NCBI GenBank assembly: GCA_050749785.1
Contig: JBOGSA010000002.1
Location: 1 to 61,560, forward strand
DNA length: 61,560 nt
Direction: 5' to 3'
DNA from: JAGWGI01 sp050749785
GTDB lineage: Archaea > Micrarchaeota > Micrarchaeia > Micrarchaeales > CABMGC01
The notes below the pieces were generated by a model. It searched no databases. It was given only the letters and a program-made list of their open reading frames with translations, and was not told the DNA's origin. A program made the position numbers and the translations under genes. Below are positions 56,422 through 61,560 of this stretch, piece by piece (position 1 is the first letter of the stretch; every line of letters starts with the position of its first letter).

Positions 56422-56742
56422 TTACTGGTTGATTACATACCTGCCGATTATCTTTGTCGCGTAATCTAGGACCTTTACAATGTTTGCCTCAGTGTTTGAA
56501 CCTGTGCAGATCAGTTTGCCGTTCTTGAAAAGAATGATTACTGCTGAAGGCTCCTTTATCCTAAAAATTGCGCCAGGGAACTGCTCGGGCTCGTAGTCCA
56601 CTTCCTTGACATTCTTTGAAAGCGCGTAAAGATCAATTGTAGCATGAAGGTCTGCGCTCACCACAATGTTTTGTATGTTTATTTTTGGCTTTAGGTTCAG
56701 AACCCTTGGGGTTCCTGGCTTTGCGCTTTCCTGCTTAGGCAT
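56422..56742 (-). CDS. tbp: Single-repeat TATA-binding protein (half-TBP)
   Basis: 106 residues, where TBP normally has about 180 in two repeats. The one repeat covers about 20-103: INIQNIVVSADL, VDYEPEQFPGAIFRI, VIILFKNGKLICTGSNT. Phe55 and Phe72 stand where TBP inserts phenylalanines into the DNA minor groove, and YEPEQFPG is most like the second repeat of normal TBP. A basic Pro-rich tail precedes it. The gene is bounded by its own promoter (minus-strand TATTTAAAT, about 56772-56780) and a stop beside a convergent gene, so it is not cut short by a frameshift. It would need to dimerise to form a full saddle. Confidence 0.85.
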   Translation of the reverse strand: MPKQESAKPGTPRVLNLKPKINIQNIVVSADLHATIDLYALSKNVKEVDYEPEQFPGAIFRIKEPSAVIILFKNGKLICTGSNTEANIVKVLDYATKIIGRYVINQ

Positions 56743-56832
56743 ATGATCATCATAGAGTATGGGAGAAAAGGATTTAAATACCCTCTAAAGTTCGCCTATT
56801 GATTTATACAAAAACTAAGTAACGTTTAAATA

Positions 56833-57594
56833 ATGCAAGCCGAGACTCTACTAAAACAGGTAGCGAACATGTCATTAGTTCCACATCCCCAGAGCCAAAG
56901 CTCACGAGCATATGCCGAATTCAAAGGGCTTAGCGGCGAGGGTCACAATTATCTTGCATTTAGGCATGCATTGAGAAATCTTGACGAACCAGAGCAGAGG
57001 ATATCATTTGCAAGGACCGTAATTTGCCTTTTAAGGGATAAAAACTACGAGAGTGCATGGGAATTCGCAAGAGTGTCTGCCGAATTCTCAACAGAACCGC
57101 TTAACAGGCTAATCATCACCCAGAGGGTGGGGCAGCTAATGGAGAAGGACAAGGCCAAGGCGCTCTCCTTTGCTAAGATCTGGGTGAAGAACAAAAAGAT
57201 AAAGCTCGCAATCGCAAGCGCACTGCACACCGATCTTCTCGCCAATAAAAAATATCAACCAGCAGCAATCCTTTGGGATGAATACAACCTCGGGCCCAAA
57301 AGGCACAATCTTGCCGCTTTTGAAATGGTGAGGCTGCAGATAGAATCCGTCAGAAGCTACGCGCTTAATGAGCCAAAGGAGAAGAATGACAAGCTAAAAA
57401 CGCTAGAAGAGATAAAGGACAAACTTGAAGACGCCATAGAGTTTGGCAGGCTATACCCGCGAGCAGTCAAAAGGAAGGATGTGGTAAAAGCTGTCAAACT
57501 GCATGCGAAGGCCCAGCAGATGATATTCTCAATAGAGCACGGCCTGGCAAACCACATACCCCACACATTCGGGCCCTCTAAGCTGCCAAATTAG
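56833..57594 (+). CDS. Unknown helical-repeat protein
   Basis: 253 residues, all-helical by pattern, with successive helix pairs (RISFARTVICLLRDKNYESAWEFARVSA; RVGQLMEKDKAKALSFAKIW; ALHTDLLANKKYQPAAILW) like TPR or HEAT hairpins. Ends with a basic tail and HIPHTFGPSKLPN. Not recognised; a scaffold role would suit. The spacer before it holds TTTAAATA on both strands. Confidence 0.7.
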   Translation: MQAETLLKQVANMSLVPHPQSQSSRAYAEFKGLSGEGHNYLAFRHALRNLDEPEQRISFARTVICLLRDKNYESAWEFARVSAEFSTEPLNRLIITQRVGQLMEKDKAKALSFAKIWVKNKKIKLAIASALHTDLLANKKYQPAAILWDEYNLGPKRHNLAAFEMVRLQIESVRSYALNEPKEKNDKLKTLEEIKDKLEDAIEFGRLYPRAVKRKDVVKAVKLHAKAQQMIFSIEHGLANHIPHTFGPSKLPN

Positions 57595-57689
57595 AAAGCT
57601 TTAAGTATATTTTTATGCCTAATTACTATCGTATATCGAGAGATCGGGATACGCTAATTGAAGTTTTCTGCTTATAAAAAAGTGATACA

Positions 57690-59339
57690 ATGGCTGAGAA
57701 TGAACTATCTGGACAACAGTACGTGATTTTACCGCAGGGCTCTTCGAGACTTCTCGGAAGGGATGCTCAGAGGACCAACATAGCTGTAGCTTACGCTGTA
57801 GCTGGAATAGTAAAGACAACACTCGGTCCAAAGGGAATGGACAAGATGCTTGTCAGCGAACTCGGCGACATTGTGATAACTAACGACGGGGCAACGATAC
57901 TCGAGGAGATGAATGTCGAGCATCCGATCGCAAGGATAATGGTCGAGATCGCAAAGACTCAGGACAAGGAAGTCGGAGACGGAACAACTACCGCAGTGAT
58001 AATGGCAGGTGAGCTTCTCAAGGCGGCAGGAAACCTAATAGAGCAAGGAATTCACCCGACCACGATAGTAAAGGGATACAAGATGGCCGCTTCGACCGCG
58101 AAGGGAATTCTAGAGGAGAATTCTGCAACGCTAACAATCAATGATGTCGACAAGCTAGAGAGGATTGCACTTATCGCAATGGCCTCAAAGAACATCGGCA
58201 GCGACGCCACAAAGAAGTATCTTGCAAAACTCGCGATACAGGCGATAAAACAGGTCGCAACAACAGAGGGGGGCAAAGTAAGAATCGACCACGACTTTGT
58301 TAAGCTAGAAAAGAAGGAGGGAGGAAGCATCGAGGACACAGAATTCATAAACGGCGTTCTTGTCGACAAGGAAATATCTCACCCTGGAATGCCAAAGATG
58401 GTGAAGAACGCGAAGATCGCAATACTTGATGTTGCTTTGGAAATAGAGAAGACCGAGACAGATGCAAGAATCGAGATAACTTCTCCTGAACAGATGCAGG
58501 CATTCCTCACGCAGGAGGAGAAGATGCTCAAGACCATGGCAGACAAGATAGTCAAGTCAGGAGCAAATGTGGTATTCATACAGAAGGGAATCGACGATGT
58601 GGCTCAGCACTACCTCTCAAAGGCTGGAATAGTAGCAGTGAGGAGAGTAAAGAAGAGCGACATGGAGAAGCTCGCAAAGGCAACAGGAGCAAGGCTCGTA
58701 ACAAGCCTCGATGACCTCACAAAGGAGGATCTTGGATTCGCAGGGCAGGTTGAAGAGAAGAAGGTCGCAGGAGAACAGATGGTATTCGTAGAGAAGTGCA
58801 AGGATCCAAAGAGCGTCACAATATTCGCGCGCGGTTCAACGCCTCAGGTAGTTAACGAGGTAGAGAGATCGCTCAACGACGTTATAGGCGCACTATCAAG
58901 CGCAGTTGAAGTTGGCAGATATGTCATCGGCGGAGGAAGCATAGAAGTTGACATAGCAAACGGACTTCGCGAGTACGCAAGCACTGTAGGTGGAAAAGAG
59001 CAACTCGCAATTCAGGCTTTTGCTGACGCAATCGAGGTCGTTCCAAAGACGCTCTCAGAAAGCGCCGGAATGGATTCGATAGACACTCTTGTGCAGCTAA
59101 GGAGCAAGCACAAGGGCAAGGCAGGCAGAGTGTTCGGCGTCGACATCTACCACGACCAGATAAGCGACATGGAGAAGCTCGGAGTCATCGAGCCGCTCAA
59201 GGTAAAGCAGCAGGCAATATCAAGCGCAAGCGAGGCTGCAGAGATAATCCTTAGGATCGATGACATGATAAGCTCTAAGGGCAGAGGCGGCGGAGGAGGA
59301 ATGCCGCCAGGCGGAATGCCAGGAATGGGCGGAGAGTAG
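57690..59339 (+). CDS. thsA: Thermosome (group II chaperonin) subunit
   Basis: 549 residues. KTTLGPKGMDKMLV, TNDGATILEEM, and GDGTTTAVIMAGELL are the ATP-site motifs; the apical domain lies at about 210-365; the end is GGGGGMPPGGMPGMGG. It forms a double ring that folds proteins with ATP. TATA-like TTTAAGTATATTTTTAT is at about 57600-57616; AAAGTGATAC before the ATG can bind 16S rRNA. No second subunit in view. Confidence 0.97.
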   Translation: MAENELSGQQYVILPQGSSRLLGRDAQRTNIAVAYAVAGIVKTTLGPKGMDKMLVSELGDIVITNDGATILEEMNVEHPIARIMVEIAKTQDKEVGDGTTTAVIMAGELLKAAGNLIEQGIHPTTIVKGYKMAASTAKGILEENSATLTINDVDKLERIALIAMASKNIGSDATKKYLAKLAIQAIKQVATTEGGKVRIDHDFVKLEKKEGGSIEDTEFINGVLVDKEISHPGMPKMVKNAKIAILDVALEIEKTETDARIEITSPEQMQAFLTQEEKMLKTMADKIVKSGANVVFIQKGIDDVAQHYLSKAGIVAVRRVKKSDMEKLAKATGARLVTSLDDLTKEDLGFAGQVEEKKVAGEQMVFVEKCKDPKSVTIFARGSTPQVVNEVERSLNDVIGALSSAVEVGRYVIGGGSIEVDIANGLREYASTVGGKEQLAIQAFADAIEVVPKTLSESAGMDSIDTLVQLRSKHKGKAGRVFGVDIYHDQISDMEKLGVIEPLKVKQQAISSASEAAEIILRIDDMISSKGRGGGGGMPPGGMPGMGGE

Positions 59340-59362
59340 AAGCAGAAACACGAATGGTTTCG

Positions 59363-59926
59363 ATGGGACGGATAATAATCTTTATGGGCACCCCGGGCGC
59401 AGGAAAGAGCTCTGTAATCAGCGGGATATCCCATAATTTCAAGCTCATCAACATCGGCACTGAGATGCTCACAATCGCAGTAAAGGAGCACGGAATCAAG
59501 GACCGCGACGACATGCGCAAGCTCGGAGCAGAAAAAATAAAGCAGATTAGGAACAAGGTCTTTGATGGCATCAGGACGGACAAATCAAACATAATACTAG
59601 ACACTCATGCCTCTGTAAGATCCGGTCCAAGGTTCGTTCCAGGCTTCACGGTAGATGAACTGCAGAGCCTAAACCAGATAGAGACTATAGTCTATGTAGA
59701 TGCGAGTTCAAAGGAGATAATGGCAAGGCGGGGAAAGGACCTCACAAGAAGAAGGGACGTCGAGGATGAGACCGACCTAGAGGAACAAAGAGAGATAAAC
59801 CTCTCTCTCATCGGCACCTATGCGGCAATAATTGGGATCCCGATATATATTATTAAGAACAATGATGGCCATCTTAAGCAGGCGCTTGAACAGGCAAACA
59901 AGATAGCAACCGACATCTTTGCGTGA
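59363..59926 (+). CDS. adkA: Adenylate kinase, archaeal type
   Basis: 187 residues from ATG 59363 (ATG 59354 adds MVS). P-loop GTPGAGKSS, NIGTEML, and IILDTHASVRSGPRFVPG match the trimeric archaeal AdkA, with the RRGKDLTRRRDVEDETDLEEQREIN lid region. It converts AMP and ATP to two ADP. Gene order adkA-EMC3-like-L34e-cmk is the common euryarchaeal one next to ribosomal genes. Confidence 0.92.
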   Translation: MGRIIIFMGTPGAGKSSVISGISHNFKLINIGTEMLTIAVKEHGIKDRDDMRKLGAEKIKQIRNKVFDGIRTDKSNIILDTHASVRSGPRFVPGFTVDELQSLNQIETIVYVDASSKEIMARRGKDLTRRRDVEDETDLEEQREINLSLIGTYAAIIGIPIYIIKNNDGHLKQALEQANKIATDIFA

Positions 59927-59930
59927 TAAC

Positions 59931-60407
59931 ATGATTGACCCAGTAATAATTGTACTTCTGATTCTCGGCGGCATAGGCTATGCGATGCTGATCATACTAT
60001 TGCAGCACAAGCTCACCAACATGCGCCAAGTCTACAAACTCCAAAACACAATGAAGGAGAAGCAAAAGAACCTAACAGCGCTCACAAAGATGGAGAATGT
60101 GGCAAAGGCAGACCTGGAAGCTGCTCAGAAGGAGATAATGCAGCTAGCAAGCGAGAGCATGAAGCATCAGATGAAGCCGATGCTGATAATTTTCCCGATT
60201 TCGTTGATAGTCTTCTATTACGTATTGCCTCTTGTTCCAGGAATCGCAACACCACCATTCATACCGATAGTTCATCTTAGCTACTACCAAGGACTCTTCG
60301 TTTTGGTGGGAGCGATATTCAATGTCTTGCTGACAAGGATAATAATGAAAAGGCTGACAAAGGACGACGTGGCGCAGCCTGCTCCAGCCGCAATTCAGCA
60401 GCAATAA
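59931..60407 (+). CDS. EMC3/TMCO1-like (DUF106) membrane insertase
   Basis: 158 residues from ATG 59931, 4 nt after adkA. One transmembrane helix (about 5-25), a coiled-coil hairpin (about 28-80), then two more helices (about 88-108 and 122-142), the plan of archaeal DUF106 proteins, which are in the Oxa1/YidC/EMC3 superfamily and insert membrane proteins. Ala/Pro/Gln-rich tail. Conserved place beside adkA. Confidence 0.92.
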   Translation: MIDPVIIVLLILGGIGYAMLIILLQHKLTNMRQVYKLQNTMKEKQKNLTALTKMENVAKADLEAAQKEIMQLASESMKHQMKPMLIIFPISLIVFYYVLPLVPGIATPPFIPIVHLSYYQGLFVLVGAIFNVLLTRIIMKRLTKDDVAQPAPAAIQQQ

Positions 60408-60509
60408 TCCGTATAATACCCACTTCACACTCTCTCAAATGCGCTCTCACGATAGCCTTTTATATTTTCAGAATAAAATGTATTTTACTGATTTTAATCG
60501 GTGTTTAAT

Positions 60510-60836
60510 TTGCCAAGACCAATGTATAGATCGAGCAGCTATAGGAGGCTATCAAGAGTGACTCCTTCAGGCAGAAATACGATCCACTATAAGAGAAAGA
60601 AGAACTCATTGCCGCACTGCGCGATATGCGGAGCAGAACTCAACGGAATCTCGATAAGCAAGAGTGCCAAGGGAAAGTCCCTCAAGACGAATTCACGCAA
60701 GTTCGGTGGCGTGCTTTGCAGCTCGTGCAACGCAGACGTGATAAAGCTCGCATCAAGGATTGAGAACGGAGAGATGAAGCTCAATTCCATCGGCATAAGG
60801 CAAAAGCAGTATGTCCTTCAGATGATTGCTCACTGA
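60510..60836 (+). CDS. rpl34e: Ribosomal protein L34e
   Basis: 108 residues from TTG 60510, giving the usual start MPRPMYRSSSYRRL; GTG 60501 would add three residues. CAIC (about 45-48) and CSSC (about 82-85) form the zinc site, with KSAKGKSLKTNSRKFGG between. Basic N-terminus for rRNA. Confidence 0.95.
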   Translation: MPRPMYRSSSYRRLSRVTPSGRNTIHYKRKKNSLPHCAICGAELNGISISKSAKGKSLKTNSRKFGGVLCSSCNADVIKLASRIENGEMKLNSIGIRQKQYVLQMIAH

Positions 60837-60852
60837 ATTTTCTGGCATCAAC

Positions 60853-61446
60853 ATGGAATCAATAATACTATGCGGACTGCCAGCCTCGGGCAAGACAACA
60901 GTCGCGCAACTACTCGCAAAGGAGCTCAACTTCAAGATGGTTGGCGCAACCGACATCCTCAAGGAGATGGCAAAGGAAAGAGGATACAAGATGTCTGGCG
61001 CAGACTGGTGGGACACGCAGGACGGGATAAAGTTCCTTATGGAGCGAAAGAGCAATCCGGACTTTGACAAGGAGACCGACAGAAGGGTAATTCAGATAGT
61101 AAAGGAGGGCAATGTGGTCATAACAAGCTACACAGCTCCATGGATCTGTGACATAGGATTCAAGTGCTGGCTTTTGGCCTCTTTGGAGAAGAGATCGGAA
61201 AGGATGGCAAGACGTGACAGCATAGACCTCCAAGAGAGCATACAGGCCACAAAGCTAAGGGACAAGGAGAACAAGGAACTCTATAAAGAGCTCTATGGCT
61301 TTGACTTTGGCAAGGACCTAAAGCCCTTTGATCTGGTGATAAAGACCGATGATAGGACAGCAAAGCAGGTCGCAGCGATAATACTGGAGAAATACAAGAT
61401 TCACGCTAAGGTTAACCGAGTGAGCGGGAAATCCCACATGCTTTAG
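60853..61446 (+). CDS. cmk: Cytidylate kinase, archaeal type
   Basis: 197 residues from ATG 60853. P-loop ILCGLPASGKTT, then the NMP-binding stretch (DILKEMAKERGYKM, DWWDTQDG) and a lid with RMARRDSIDLQES, like archaeal Cmk. It phosphorylates CMP or dCMP. The last 10 or so residues (VNRVSGKSHML) are encoded by IS605-like terminal sequence (61420-61446), so the natural end has probably been replaced. Confidence 0.88.
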   Translation: MESIILCGLPASGKTTVAQLLAKELNFKMVGATDILKEMAKERGYKMSGADWWDTQDGIKFLMERKSNPDFDKETDRRVIQIVKEGNVVITSYTAPWICDIGFKCWLLASLEKRSERMARRDSIDLQESIQATKLRDKENKELYKELYGFDFGKDLKPFDLVIKTDDRTAKQVAAIILEKYKIHAKVNRVSGKSHML

Positions 61447-61462
61447 CGGTGGGATGAGAGCG
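61418..61462 (-). mobile_element. IS200/IS605-type terminal hairpin
   Basis: TCCCAC at 61432-61437 pairs with GTGGGA at 61449-61454 around a loop ATGCTTTAGCG. On the minus strand this reads CTCATCCCACCGC-TAAAGC-GTGGGATTTCCCGC, the form of an IS605/IS1341 right end next to TnpB. The remaining 100 bp to the window edge holds no clear gene; a TnpB on the minus strand may lie to the right. The similar hairpin at 34928-34949 suggests the same family. Confidence 0.55.
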
Positions 61463-61560
61463 AACCGCAGATAATTAGAAGCCCCTTTACCATCAGGGCA
61501 TATTGGCATTGATACCATCTTGGTTGATTGGTACGTACACGCTTCATCTGATTTGCCAGG

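Noticed and set aside
61549..61560. TTTGCCAGG at the window end as an inverted partner of CCTGGCAAGG at the start
   Set aside because: Only eight bases correspond and the window edges are arbitrary; no stem or flank supports a link.

Overview
The window reads as chromosome of a small-genome DPANN archaeon, most likely an ARMAN-type Micrarchaeote. The archaeal identity is plain: half-length TBP, TFE, histone, Orc1/Cdc6, GINS, RadA, Mre11, thermosome, prefoldin, exosome Rrp4/Rrp41/Rrp42, proteasome alpha, RNase P proteins, aIF2-alpha, L44e/L37Ae/L34e, RpoP, diphthine synthase, Taw1 and AglB. The narrower placement rests on a tRNA-splicing endonuclease of about 385 residues with the three-unit layout described for ARMAN lineages, on a tRNA-Gly that seems to carry an intron outside the anticodon loop, and on the very tight gene packing. 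The strain placement is an inference.

Layout. 1-6.7 kb: a partial structured element, a polytopic membrane protein, EndA and HIT (operon), Taw1, a flippase-like membrane protein, RadA and DphB, then a spacer holding a candidate structured RNA. 6.7-12 kb: DUF92 protein, two small unknowns, tRNA-Gly, a gins51-L44e-aIF2alpha-PAC2 operon, initiator tRNA-Met, TFE, tRNA-Lys. 12-20 kb: cyclic-2,3-DPG-synthetase-like NTPase, DNA gyrase B and A, a glycosylated surface protein with a winged-helix gene. 20-31.7 kb: small unknowns, prefoldin beta, DHH phosphoesterase, Mre11, ADP-forming acyl-CoA synthetase, beta-CASP nuclease, a PRTase-like protein, a His/Cys-rich membrane protein, peroxiredoxin, SSB and CTP synthase. 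31.7-40 kb: Mrp ATPase, Orc1/Cdc6, RNase P Rpp30 and Pop5, a small palindrome-bounded IS605-like remnant, and a long proteasome-SBDS-exosome-L37Ae-RpoP run. 40-45.9 kb: TrpRS, GNAT, PRC-barrel, histone, thioredoxin, HisRS.

45.4-52.4 kb is the unusual part. A cassette of about 3 kb occurs twice in tandem. Each copy has a small basic protein (S), a convergent double-Lrp-like regulator (R), and, divergent from R, four tightly packed small genes: a C2HC zinc-finger protein (A), two related helical proteins (B, C) and a stand-alone Lrp-type RAM sensor domain (D). The pair sits between an unknown conserved gene (X) and a geranylgeranyl-reductase-family gene (GGR). At the repeat junction a truncated GGR is joined to a truncated X. 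Some stretches of the two copies are identical or nearly so, while the regulators are barely alignable. This looks like two different alleles of a regulatory locus stacked by unequal recombination. I know of no description of this cassette.

52.4-61.56 kb: AglB oligosaccharyltransferase and a glycosyltransferase (surface N-glycosylation), the single-repeat TBP, an unknown helical protein, thermosome, and the familiar adkA-EMC3-like-L34e-cmk run. It ends with an IS605-type terminal hairpin that supplies the last codons of cmk.

I saw no CRISPR array, prophage or rRNA.
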